Assembly: GCA_003427395.1 (NCBI GenBank)
Contig: BFEA01000003.1
Location: 8,451,601-8,483,551, forward strand
Direction of reading: 5' to 3'
Length of the DNA: 31,951 bases
Origin: Chara braunii
Taxonomy: Eukaryota; Streptophyta; Charophyceae; Charales; Characeae
This document shows, piece by piece, positions 9,026 to 18,277 of this stretch (within the stretch, counting starts at the first letter, position 1; each line of letters opens with the position of its first letter). The translations under genes were made by a program, and so were the position numbers. The notes under the pieces are model-generated. The model was not told where the DNA came from and did no database searches. It saw nothing but the letters and a program-made list of their open reading frames with translations.

Positions 9026-9213
9026 CCCCTTCTCCTCCTCCTCCTCTTGGCTCCTGCTTCCCTCTACCTGCTATCATAGGGTCGATAGATGTCAGGATTC
9101 ACTGTTGGCTCCCCCTTCTCCTACTCGGGAGCTTGCAGATTGTCGCCAAACACCCACCCCCTATACTGTGGATTGTTGATGTACATGCCTGCCTTGCCCT
9201 CACACTCTGGTAG

Positions 9214-9770
9214 TTGGGACTGCTTAGATGCCTGCCTCTTGCCCGTGCTCCTGCTTGTCGGGCACATACGGCCCTCCCGGCCATCCCATGGGGTTCGATT
9301 CTCAGAATAAGAAACAGAAGGATCAGGACCATGCAGTGGTTGATCACATACCTGGCGTCGCCAGTGAACCAATGGCTGAGCCGGCGGATAAGCTCGCAAC
9401 ACACAACTCTGCTCAGCGAGCTCTGCACTATCTGCAACACGGGGCAAGTGGAGAAGTGGTGCACTGCCTCATAACCTGCCCCAAGGCCCAGCAGATCTGG
9501 GACAAGATGGCACCTTTGTGGCCGGGACTGGTGGATAAACCCCTCGCCCACAAAGTTGCATTGCTCACAGGGTTTGGAACCCCGAGGCAATTGGAAGGGT
9601 ACCAAATTACCAATGCAGGCTGTGCCAGAGGACGAGACCCCTGGCCGTGTGGGCAATTTGGAAGAGGAGGTGCAAAAAAAGAGAAACGATTGGCAACAAC
9701 CACTGCCAGCTAGCTCAGGCCTGGGACAGCTTTCTCCACACACTAGAGATTGGAATACGAAACTGATTCG
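9214..9770 (+). pseudogene. LINE (non-LTR) reverse transcriptase C-terminal fragment with zf-RVT-like finger
   Basis: The plus strand reads LASPVNQWLSRRISS and then C-x2-C (CTIC) followed by NTGQVE. After a one-step frame change near 9450 it reads VVHCLITCPKAQQIW. This C-x2-C then H-x4-C arrangement followed by CP-x-A-x-x-I/L-W matches the zinc-binding region found after the RT domain in plant LINE-type proteins. After it come DKPLAHKVALLTGF and then a basic tail that remains partly open to 9770. The RT core with its catalytic Asp residues is not upstream, so the copy is 5'-truncated, as is usual for LINEs. The frameshift makes it a pseudogene. Confidence 0.65.
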
Positions 9771-9845
9771 GTGAGAACCAAAAAGGAAATCACGAAGAAC
9801 CCGGAGAAGTCACAGGAGATACGAGAAGTGTTTGACCGCAAAGTG

Positions 9846-9956
9846 CTACCGTCTTCCCCCGAACATAACGCACCCTAAAAATGAATGTATACAAGCTATA
9901 TTTCCGTCCAGATACGGCCAAAATAAGGGTGCGTTGTGTTCGGGGGAAGACGGTAG
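9846..9956. mobile_element. 111-bp MITE with 31-bp terminal inverted repeats
   Basis: Bases 9846-9876 and 9926-9956 are reverse complements at 30 of 31 positions, the only difference being t versus c. The ends begin ctaccgtcttcccccgaac. Only 49 bp separate the arms, so the element is a non-autonomous foldback. Flanks do not show a convincing target duplication. An older relative lies at 1155-1284. The gtgcgtt-gtgttcgggg style of end recalls Tc1/pogo-like miniature elements, but that family placement is a guess. Confidence 0.85.
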
Positions 9957-11787
9957 GGACAGGAAGCGTCGGCCTGTAATCGGAGCCAATATACTATTGA
10001 TATGGAAATGCAAGAGCACAGAGGCGGGGGCCATAGAGACAGACCAAGGGGCAGAATCAGTCCAAAGCATACAGAACTCAGTCAGCCTCAGCATAGCGTC
10101 ACAGTAGGGGAAGGGCAAAGGAGGACAGAGCGGAAGGGACATAGAATGGAGTCTCAGAGGGTAAAGGCACAGGGCAGGGGCATAGCAGTGGTACATCCTC
10201 CCGAAAGGGGAGCAGGAGCATTCAATGCCACTGTCTCAGGACCTCCTGGCCATAATGGGGAGGGGCGTTGGGCGAGTAATAATGATGTAAGGGACATTGG
10301 GCCCGGTTTCGAGCAGTTGTAAATGAAAGGGAAAAAAAAAAAAAAAGAACAGCCCGCACTACCGTGGTTCCTGTACTATGAGCTACATAGCAGAAGAACA
10401 CGCTGAAGTTAGGGGCTACCACCTCGGAAAAAAAAGAAGCTATGTCATCGTATTCTCAGGGACTCGTCAGAACAAAGGGTCGAGCAAAAAGAAAAAACTT
10501 CAAAAAAGTGATTTCCATTCCTTCACTGGCACAAGCAATCAACCGTGGAGACAGAATATGGCAGGGATGGTTGAAGGTCACAAGCGCACTGCTGTGATAC
10601 CTCGAACAATGAAAAGCACTTCTGCATGCAGCAGCCACACACACTACCCTCTCTCCCCGAATAGAACACGCAGTCATTATTGCTCTATCTAGACTTGAAA
10701 GTTGCCTTAATTACAGCCATGATGACCAATGGCATGTGTTCCTTCACTGCCTGACACTGACGTTTCGAAGGACAAAAGCCACTCTTTGCCTGAAAGGGCC
10801 CCACACACTGGGACTATCTTCACTACCTGACACTGAACAGAAATGCTGTCGGAGATCTCTACAAAAAACCTGAGGGTGCTTAAAGGCCCGAAAGTTCCCA
10901 AACCCTTCCCTTTTTATTGTTGCCACTGTTCCCTGTTCTCCCCCCCTGGCCCCAGTTTCCTGCATCAACTCAAATGAAAGCTGAGAAATCATTAATGGTG
11001 CATGTAATTTCCGGTCTAGACTGTGATGGATCTGGTCTCCTTATTGTGCTCATACGTTCAAAAAAAAAAAAAAGACGCCCTGCGGCAATGAGCACAGAGG
11101 ACTTATCCGAGGCAATATGGCTGCTGGGGCTCCAAACAGAAGTGTGAGGATCAAGCCAGGCCCCTCGCCCGTGCAAGAAAAGGCCCTGCCTGTCCTAAGT
11201 GAAGGTGGGCCAGGGGAATAAAAGATGAAAAAGCACAGGTGCCGCACAGAGAACAACCAAACAAATTATACAAAGGAGCGTTAGCTGTAGTTTGAGAATC
11301 TGTTCGATTTCGGATACGCGATCGTAGGCGCCAGTCGTTCTTATTCTTTTTCAAAAGAACCAAAGATAGACTTGCCATAAAAAAAAACTTAATAAAAAGA
11401 TTCCTCGTTGCGAATCTGTGGCAAAGCTATGAACAGATGCAAGTAATCCCGAACGAACAAAAAAAGTACCTAAGTGAAAACTCGGCCTGAATGAGGGCCT
11501 TCGGGTTGGTTGACAGCGGCCAACCTCTGTAACTAACCGGTAGGCCCAGCCCATCCATTAGTCCAAGAGGCTGGGTCTGCACATTGTGACCCAGTAAGCG
11601 TCAGCGACTGTGTACTGGGACCGGGGCAGAGGCCTTGTCGTTTGGCGGCCTTGTTGGTTCACTGCGTTGCTGCTTTGTGTGACCTGCGGCTCCTACTGCT
11701 GCCCTGCTTGCCTTGTTGTTGTCTGCCAACCCACCTCCCCCCTGCCCTCCAGCTGATGCGCAGTGCTGCTGCTTGTCGACCAACTCG
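9957..11787. other. No assignable gene
   Basis: Open frames at 10002-10322 and 10378-10692 (plus) and smaller ones on the minus strand have Arg/Gln/Ser-rich or random composition and no motif. Two related words, cactgcctgacactga (10746) and cactacctgacactga (10821), recur 75 bp apart. Short A runs occur at 10332-10345 and 11060-11073. 11580-11790 is rich in TTGCTGCC-type words like those at 17460-17770. Confidence 0.5.
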
Positions 11788-11955
11788 CCCCTGCCTTGGT
11801 GCGTGCGGTGCTGTTTGTCCACTTACAAAAGGGGGTTAAAAGAGTTCATAACTCAAAGAATAATTTAGAATCTTTTTTTTTTTTTTTTTTCCTGTAAAAC
11901 ACCAGCTGTTGGGGGTGATGCGAGCATCCCTCAACAATAACCTTCTGCAATTGCA
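11788..11955. repeat. 168-bp repeat, unit 1 of a tandem duplication
   Basis: The unit starts cccctgcctt. It passes tgctgtttgtc, acaaaaggg, ggttaaaa, a T run and cctgtaaaacaccagct, and ends gagcatccctcaacaataaccttctgc. Unit 2 begins immediately at 11956 with the same words. Confidence 0.8.
11873..11890 (+). repeat. T homopolymer (18)
   Basis: 18 T inside repeat unit 1. Its counterpart in unit 2 is the 19-T run at 13015-13033, so the run existed before the duplication. Confidence 0.95.
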
Positions 11956-12007
11956 CCCCTGCCTTCTGCTTGCGATGCTGTTTGTCTACTCACAAAAGGG
12001 GTTAAAA

Positions 12008-12971
12008 CCATGGTAACCACCCGGACGTCCGGACAGGGTTCCAGACAGTCCGGTGTCCGGTGTCTGGTGTCCGGTGTCCGGTCCCCATGTCTGAATGGAG
12101 GCCCCCGGGGCAAAAATCAAAAGAAAAAAAGGGGAGGCCCAGGACGTTTGTCGGGTCCTAGCCGCCCCTCGAAAAATAACGGGGTGATTTTTAAGTGTCC
12201 TTTCACCCCACCGGACATGGCCTAGAGGTCCAGACACAAGACACTGCAGGTTTTTGAGGTGCGAAACCGAGGTGGCGGGTTTCGCACAGGCCCGAGCAAT
12301 TTCAAAGCGGCCGTTTCGACGTGGCGCCCGCCNNNNNNNNNNNNNNNNNNNNNNNNNNNNNNNNNNNNNNNNNNNNNNNNNNNNNNNNNNNNNNNNNNNN
12401 NNNNNNNNNNNNNNNNNNNNNNNNNNNNNNNNNNNNNNNNNNNNNNNNNNNNNNNNNNNNNNNNNNNNNNNNNNNNNNNNNNNNNNNNNNNNNNNNNNNN
12501 NNNNNNNNNNNNNNNNNNNNNNNNNNNNNNNNNNNNNNNNNNNNNNNNNNNNNNNNNNNNNNNNNNNNNNNNNNNNNNNNNNNNNNNNNNNNNNNNNNNN
12601 NNNNNNNNNNNNNNNNNNNNNNNNNNNNNNNNNNNNNNNNNNNNNNNNNNNNNNNNNNNNNNNNNNNNNNNNNNNNNNNNNNNNNNNNNNNNNNNNNNNN
12701 NNNNNNNNNNNNNNNNNNNNNNNNNNNNNNNNNNNNNNNNNNNNNNNNNNNNNNNNNNNNNNNNNNNNNNNNNNNNNNNNNNNNNNNNNNNNNNNNNNNN
12801 NNNNNNNNNNNNNNNNNNNNNNNNNNNNNNNNNNNNGGTCCAGACTGTCTGGTGTCCGGTGATGTCCGGTGTCCGGTGATGTCCGGATCACCGGACAGTC
12901 CGGACCGGTCCAGACACTGGTCCGGAAGACAGTCCAGAAGTGTCCGGTGTCCGGGTCCGCGGTTACCATGG
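12008..12971. mobile_element. Inserted element with CCATGGTAACC inverted ends (contains assembly gap)
   Basis: The segment begins ccatggtaacc (12008-12018) and ends with the exact reverse complement ggttaccatgg (12961-12971). It is flanked by ttaaaa at 12002-12007 and 12972-12977. Because CCATGG is palindromic, the duplication could also be read as the 8 bp ggttaaaa. Both subterminal regions are packed with GTCCGG / CCGGAC words in both orientations. The interior left part (12090-12332) is unique, with no recognisable frame. Its right part is lost in the gap. The uninterrupted homologous site in unit 1 confirms the insertion. The transposon superfamily is undetermined. Confidence 0.75.
12333..12836. 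other. Assembly gap, 504 N
   Basis: A run of N. It falls inside the inserted element between GTCCGG-rich palindromic arms, which is a likely cause of the failed assembly. Any reading frame crossing it is an artefact. Confidence 0.99.
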
Positions 12972-13014
12972 TTAAAACTTAAAAAAGTTCATGACTCCAA
13001 AGTCTCCAAGCATC

Positions 13015-13033
13015 TTTTTTTTTTTTTTTTTTT
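13015..13033 (+). repeat. T homopolymer (19)
   Basis: 19 T inside repeat unit 2. Confidence 0.95.
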
Positions 13034-13108
13034 GCCCTGTAAAACACCAGCTATTGGGGGTGATATGGGGGTGATATGAGCATCCCTCAATAGTAACCTT
13101 CTGCCATT

Positions 13109-13160
13109 GGCTCCTATCTATTGGTGGGAGCTTCACCTGCTGGAGACCGGGTCCAGCGTT
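13109..13160 (-). repeat. Dispersed 52-bp repeat, copy C
   Basis: Third copy of the block at 5449 and 7433. The minus strand reads AGPGLQQVKLPPIDRSQW, continuous with the codons that run into the 168-bp repeat unit 2. It is followed at higher coordinate by gatcgccagatatt, close to the gaccgccagattt after copy A. Confidence 0.75.
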
Positions 13161-13374
13161 CCACAAAACCCCTACTGGATCGCCAGATATTACTGGACTT
13201 CCCTGTCTCCTATCCCAGCCCTCTTTGCTACTACTATCTGAGGAGAGGCCTCAGTCCTAGCTCTAGATAACAGGACCCCTAAGCTGGGATTTAGCTGGGA
13301 TTGCAGTTTGAGACCCGCAGCGAGCCATTTGCCTGTACAGTCTCCATAGTTCAGAGATCTCCAGATTGAAAGAA

Positions 13375-13713
13375 TCAGTCCTCGCATCCTGATGTCTCTC
13401 TATCCCTAGACTGTTCCGCGGACATGTCTTTCTGCCTCTTCGGTCTCAGATGCTGAGAGGCCGCCCGTTCGGCAGGATTTGCTCTGACAATAGACCTCTG
13501 TTGCAGTGTCAGTTGCCAGGTACTCACCCTGCTCCATACCATTGCAGCTCCACCAGTGACAACGCGATTGGGGGGAACATTTCTGGGAAGTCTGAAGCGG
13601 GGCTCATCGGAACCATCGCATTGATCTTCGTTCAGTTGTGAAAAATCAGCTTGTAGTCCCTCCTGACCCGTGCCTGAGTCCCCTGTCAACCCCTTTCGCG
13701 TTGATATGGCCAA
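13375..13713 (-). CDS. Hydrophilic ORF of unknown function (possible exon)
   Basis: A 112-codon minus-strand frame with a polar, Gln/Asp/Arg-rich composition. The segment VPPNRVVTGGAAMVWSR is followed at DNA level by gggtgagtac, a good splice-donor word, at about 13520-13530. That block is shared with 5671-5703 (dispersed repeat copy A). The peptide is therefore probably part of the same multicopy sequence as copies A-C rather than a host gene. No domain is recognised. Confidence 0.3.
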   Translation of the reverse strand: MAISTRKGLTGDSGTGQEGLQADFSQLNEDQCDGSDEPRFRLPRNVPPNRVVTGGAAMVWSRVSTWQLTLQQRSIVRANPAERAASQHLRPKRQKDMSAEQSRDRETSGCED

Positions 13714-14111
13714 TCAACCGCCCTTGTTCACCCTGTAAGGCTGTAACCTATCCTTGGAGAATTTCAGGATTTCCTTTTTCATCTCTTTTTGTTCATTGTA
13801 AGGATCCAATTTACCGCAGACTGTTCAGGGTTCAGCCTTCTGACCAGTACTGTGCAGGTCTGGCAAAACAGTCTGCCATGATCCATGTTTTTTCCTTTTT
13901 TTGGACTTCTGTTTTTTTTTTGTTTTTGTTTTTTTTCCGATCTTTTTTCCCCTACCTTTGTGTGGTCTCTTTATGGGGTTCTCTTGGGTTGAGTGGTCTT
14001 CGTATGCTGCTGTCTCAGGCCTTCTGTTCATGTACCAATTGCAGATCTGTATTTTACGCCTGAGTGACACCGCTCATGCTGCACTGCGAGTGTTACGGTC
14101 TTAATCCCCCC

Positions 14112-14112
<1 letters not shown>
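13714..14112. other. No gene seen; T-rich
   Basis: Several short T runs (13888-13950). ORFs here are Phe/Leu-rich translations of T tracts. Confidence 0.5.

Positions 14113-14169
<57 letters not shown>
14113..14169. repeat. (AC)n microsatellite
   Basis: About 28 uninterrupted AC dinucleotides. Confidence 0.97.
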
Positions 14170-14171
<2 letters not shown>

Positions 14172-14540
14172 GCGTACTGGGTATCCATGGCTGACCGGGT
14201 GTGCAGAGTGGGTTGGCAGTGACAGGCTAGATTCTCAGACGTACTGCCATTCTTGTCAGTGGTTTGAACCGTCTGTCTGCTAGGATTGCAGGTTTGATGT
14301 GACCAGAGTCTACCACTTTTCTCAGGGTGTCGCTAACTCTGGGCCACGTGGTGAGTTCTTATCCATCAGTCAAATGCATTCTGGGAAGACTGTCGAGCCT
14401 TCTGACGAGTCCACGAGAGTTCGCTGAAACAGTCAGGGCACAGCCATTCTTGTTTTTTGTGGAAATTATCTATAGTGAACATGACAACACATGCACACAC
14501 ATAGAGATAGTCAAAAAGGGAATATAGTGGATCTATTGTG

Positions 14541-14690
14541 GTTCATGTTGCTTGCTATAGAGGTAAAACTGTTTCATTGTTGGATTCACTCATCCTTACT
14601 GTGCTTCATTTTCTGCAAGAAAGGTAAAGCTGCTTCGATTTTGGATCTGCTCATTTGGGTGGAACAGGGGATGTTGTGGTGACAATCTAC

Positions 14691-14691
<1 letters not shown>
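14541..14691 (+). repeat. Dispersed repeat with two 60-bp sub-units, copy 1
   Basis: Contains two tandem sub-units, each with ggtaaa-ctg-ttc--ttttggat-t-ctcat, followed by gggtggaacaggggatgttgtgg and then the AC microsatellite. Copies 2 and 3 at 19487 and 19732 and an inverted copy at about 20780 share this order. The purine-rich gggtggaa-aggg followed by TGTTGTGG resembles a polypurine tract next to an LTR start. That interpretation is speculative. Confidence 0.65.

Positions 14692-14752
<61 letters not shown>
14692..14752. repeat. (AC)n microsatellite
   Basis: About 30 AC dinucleotides growing from the aacacacac at the end of the dispersed repeat. The microsatellite is part of the element, since shorter AC runs occupy the same position in the other copies. 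Confidence 0.97.
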
Positions 14753-14753
<1 letters not shown>

Positions 14754-15312
14754 GCAGCGGGTCAAAAAATAGTTAAAGAAATGAAATATGTTTTAGGGGG
14801 AGGAATGGAAGAGGTTAATAGTTTTCAAAAAGAAGAGGAAAAATATGTCTATGACTCTATGCAATGTATGCATATATGTGAAGTAGTCAAAAAAATAGAG
14901 AAGTTTTTTTTTTTTTAAGGGGAAGAAAAAAAGAGAAAAAAAAAAGAAAAGAAAAAAGGACTGTTGGGAAGCGGGATAGAAAAATATAAAGTAAGGAACC
15001 TGTTTGCAGGAACGAGATCAGGGCCTCTGGCGGAACCGGTAAGCGGTAGGATCTGAGTTCCAAGTTGAGAAGAAATGGCACCATAGACCAAGAATCCAAG
15101 ATCGGACTAGCACTAATCGAACGGCAAAAAAAAGGGGGACGGGGGCAGCGTGTGAGACAAGCTATTGTGGGACGCGGCTCGGCACCGACTAGAATACTGG
15201 AGAGTAGCTCATTGCTAAGCCTCGGTGAATGAGGCTACGCGGTAGATCACCACGGTGGAGTTAACGCTTCAAGCGCTAACGTACCTCAAGGACCTACCAT
15301 GGTTACAGCACG
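14753..15312. other. No gene seen; A-rich segment and a near-perfect hairpin
   Basis: 14890-14960 is rich in A runs. At 15260-15280 gttaacgctt is followed by aagcgctaac, a 10-bp stem with one mismatch. No frame of note. Confidence 0.5.
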
Positions 15313-15480
15313 ATGTCCGATCCATCGTCGTCTTCGCCGTCTTCTTCTTCAGCCTCGTTTCTCGAGCACGACATTCGCATCCAGATTCTACAGGGAGAAG
15401 AAAGGACTGTACTGAAGGTGAGGGCTGGTGTAACAGCCTCATGTTCCGTGCCGAACACCACTCTAACGAGTGATGGTTAA
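15313..15480 (+). CDS. Short Ser-rich ORF, 55 residues, possible first exon
   Basis: ATG at 15313 opens a frame beginning MSDPSSSSPSSSSASFLEHD and ending in TAA at 15478-15480. A donor-like word gaaggtgagg lies at about 15413-15421, so translation could instead splice after VLK. The Ser run followed by a charged segment is protein-like, but there is no homology that I recognise and no second exon that I can define. Alternative: chance ORF. Confidence 0.2.
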   Translation: MSDPSSSSPSSSSASFLEHDIRIQILQGEERTVLKVRAGVTASCSVPNTTLTSDG

Positions 15481-17206
15481 TTTCCGAGACGTCGCATTTT
15501 TACCTCCATATATAAATGTCTATCGTTCTAATTTAAAGTTCTCAAAAACCTCTATCCTGTTTACGAACGTCTATTTGCATGCATATGATGTGGACATCCT
15601 GGTGCGGGAAGCAAGCAGTGTTGGTAAATTACTAAATGTGCTTCAATCATTCTCCTCTGATGAGCTGGCAAGTGTGGCAGGCCAGTGAAAAACTAGTTTA
15701 AGGGAATTGCCACTACCCCTAGCCTTTTATTTCTCCACTGCTATGGCGTCACCGGCTCTCAATGTGGCCTTATGGCGAACCGTTAGGACCATGAAATGTG
15801 TGTGTATTCATATGTGCAATACCTATTGATGGATGAACACTCTGTGATCAATGTGCTCTTCTCACCATTTGTTTGATACTCCTCGTACTTCATGTGTTGA
15901 AATCGTTGTTGAATCCTGGGATGGATGGCAATTGGCTAGACTCTGTTTGCAGAAGAAGACATCTGATCAGCTTTCTTCTCACCCAAGTGAAATGCAGTCA
16001 GGATCAGTTAGTGACTTGGTTGCATGGGTCACGTCGACAATTTTGGGGATTCTGCATATGGGGATCACCAGGTGTATGCTGTGTCCGACCGAAGAGATTT
16101 TGTTCTCGGTGTACCATGAATGACTGACGGAGGAAGGGGAAAGGACGGGGCTCACAACTGAACTATGGAAAAAGGAGAGAAGAGGGGTGTCAAGGGCCAC
16201 TAAGGTCTGGCAACCAGGAGACGGAGAGATTCGAAATGCGAATGTGTAGTAGACTGGGTTGAGCGTAATATGGGTGAAAGGTCTATGACGTGTGATGGGA
16301 CAGAGGAATACTCAGCCAGGTGTGATCTTACGAGTATGTGAACTGAATGAGTCACAATACTAGCATAGTGTATGACCATTGAAAATAAGGGTAGTAGGGG
16401 AGGTTTGCCGAATCGTGTGGCGATGAGAAGAATGCACGGCGTACACATATGGGCGTGAGCGACATGGGAACAATGGATAATGGCAGTAGGAGCAGTCTGA
16501 GGATAACTAGCGCACAGAGCAATAAGCCAATAGAGATATCGGTTTTTGTTGTTGATATCCTGTTTTTTTTAAAGAAAAGGGGGGAAGTAGGATGTGGTCA
16601 TCAAGATGATGACAAATCTGAGCACATAAGGCATTTACTGTGAATTCGTATTACTTGGGCAAGAAAGTTTTGCCTTACAGCATAAGATGAGGAAGATCAT
16701 TTCATGATCTACGTAGTAGAACGGCGAATCTCTTCTGATCATAACTAGGGTAGAATTTGGAGTTCTGCATATGGGTAGGAATTTAAGTGAGCATTGGTTC
16801 TGTCACACACAAGGAAGGAACATACGGTTTTCGGTGATTTCGGCTTCATCTTCACGTTTTTGCTGATTGAGCTCACCAGTGCCGTTAAACATTCGTCCAT
16901 TTTCGTGTGGCTTTTATTCGTGTGCCCTGTTTTTGTACATTTCTCGGCATGAATTATGTGTGATCTCAGGTTGGTCATGCTATTGTCAATCATCATCTCG
17001 TTTGGAAAGAAGGAAACGATGGGGTGTTGAATGTGGTGTGTCTTGGGAATAAGCAACAAATCATCATCTAGGCGCTGGGTGTCGATACTGTCATTAGTTG
17101 CAATTCCCATAGGTCACGTGATGGTGTGGAGTGCAATCGTGGTGTACTGAAGCTATCTCGAAGTGTGTTTACACACACAGCATCACACACAAGCATACTA
17201 GAATGC
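15481..17206. other. No assignable gene
   Basis: Open frames at 15470-15688 (plus), 15851-16127 (plus, two frames) and 17110-16745 (minus, 121 codons) lack motifs and are mutually overlapping. Nothing repeats convincingly. Confidence 0.45.
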
Positions 17207-17209
17207 TTA

Positions 17210-17233
17210 TGTGTGTGTGTGTGTGTGTGTGTG
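17210..17233. repeat. (TG)n microsatellite
   Basis: 12 TG dinucleotides. A short acacacac lies 40 bp upstream (17171-17178), so the two could pair. Confidence 0.9.
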
Positions 17234-18057
17234 GCATACCTGTTTCTTTCTTCTTTTCCCTTGTTCTTCATGTTGGGCGGCTGGTTTGTTTTCCATCCCT
17301 GAATGTTTGTGTGTTCCTTGGTGGTGACTGACAGCCATCGAAGTCGCTCCCTTACTCCCTTACTCTTGATCATTGATGATGGTATAAACAAAGCCCGTAG
17401 AGTTCTACTTGTGCTGTGAGGAGGTTATCCTCCGCTTTGGTCCTTGTTGCTATTAAATGCAGTCTGACGTGTTGGTGTTGCCTTGCTGCTTTGTCTGTCT
17501 GTCCTGTTGCCTGGCTGCCTGCCCACTTGCCGTGTGGGGGCTGCCGGCTGGCCTTTTGTTATACTGCTGGTGCTTTGTCAATTTCCATGCTTCCCTCCCA
17601 CTTGCCCATTGATTTGGTGTTGTCTTTACCAGCCTTGTTACCTCATCACCCTCTCGTGCGCCGCATCGCTCTGCTCCGTGCTCGCCTCCCGATGTCCACC
17701 TTCGTCGCTGATGCCTTCCTGCTGGCCTTGCTGCCTTTCTTGTCGTCACCTTCCCCCTGCTTTGCCCAGTGCTTCGCTGCTTCCTGCTTTGTGTTCGCTG
17801 CTTGCATTGTCGTATATCTGACTGTTTCACGGAACTTTCACCGCAACAGTGGTCAAAGCAGATTATAGCTCAGAGCACACTCACACTACGACTTTTTCGA
17901 GGACCGGCCATCATTGCAGTCGTATACATCCAGGGAAGTCCTAGCGTGAGTGTGCTCTCCATATGTTAGTAGGGGATTCTGCAAATTGTTCAGAGCGCAG
18001 CCTCCATATGACTTGGAGTAAGTGAGAATCTGATGGAAGAGTCTGTCACTTTTCCCT
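17234..18057. other. No gene seen; TGCC/TTGCTGCC-rich low complexity
   Basis: 17460-17800 is dominated by ccttgctgc, gcctgcc and similar words. The long plus-strand frames are Cys/Leu/Pro-rich translations of this composition. Similar composition occurs at 11640-11800 (plus) and 20310-20480 (minus), so it may be a degenerate minisatellite family. Confidence 0.5.
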
Positions 18058-18122
18058 GTCTTTCTTTCTTTCTTTCTTTTCTTTTCTTTCCTTTTCTTTT
18101 CTTTTCCTTCTCTTTTTTTTTC
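18058..18122 (+). repeat. Polypyrimidine tract (CTTT/CTTTT)n
   Basis: Almost pure C/T for 65 bases, built of tttc and ttttc units, immediately upstream of the Cys-rich module. Confidence 0.9.
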
Positions 18123-18277
18123 TGGTCTTCTCCCTTGGGGGACTATGGGATTAGTATGGAATGCATTTTGGGGAGAGAGTGAAAAACAACGGCATCTTCA
18201 GATCTTTATCGCGGTGCCCTGAACGATATCATGTTTCCGTGCAAAGCTTGCTCGGTGGAGGTCGAACACACACACAT

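Larger units (their letters stand above)
11956..13108. repeat. 168-bp repeat, unit 2, split by an inserted element
   Basis: The left piece (11956-12007) matches unit 1 from cccctgcctt to ggttaaaa. The right piece (12978-13108) matches the rest, including the T run, cctgtaaaacaccagct and gagcatccctcaatagtaaccttctgcc. A 17-bp internal doubling of gggggtgatat occurs near 13056-13077. The 964-bp segment between the pieces is an insertion, listed separately. Confidence 0.8.

Noticed and set aside
11986-13079. Long ORFs of 200-327 codons on both strands
   Set aside because: Most of their length is the N gap, so the openness is artificial.
15260-15280. 10-bp near-palindrome as a terminator or RNA gene
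   Set aside because: One mismatch, no U-tract and no flanking RNA-gene features. tRNA-like signatures (GGTTCGAATCC) were not found in the window.
17416-17868. 150-codon Cys/Leu-rich ORF resembling membrane protein
   Set aside because: A translation of TTGCTGCC/CTGCC low-complexity DNA. Two overlapping frames and the opposite strand are equally open.
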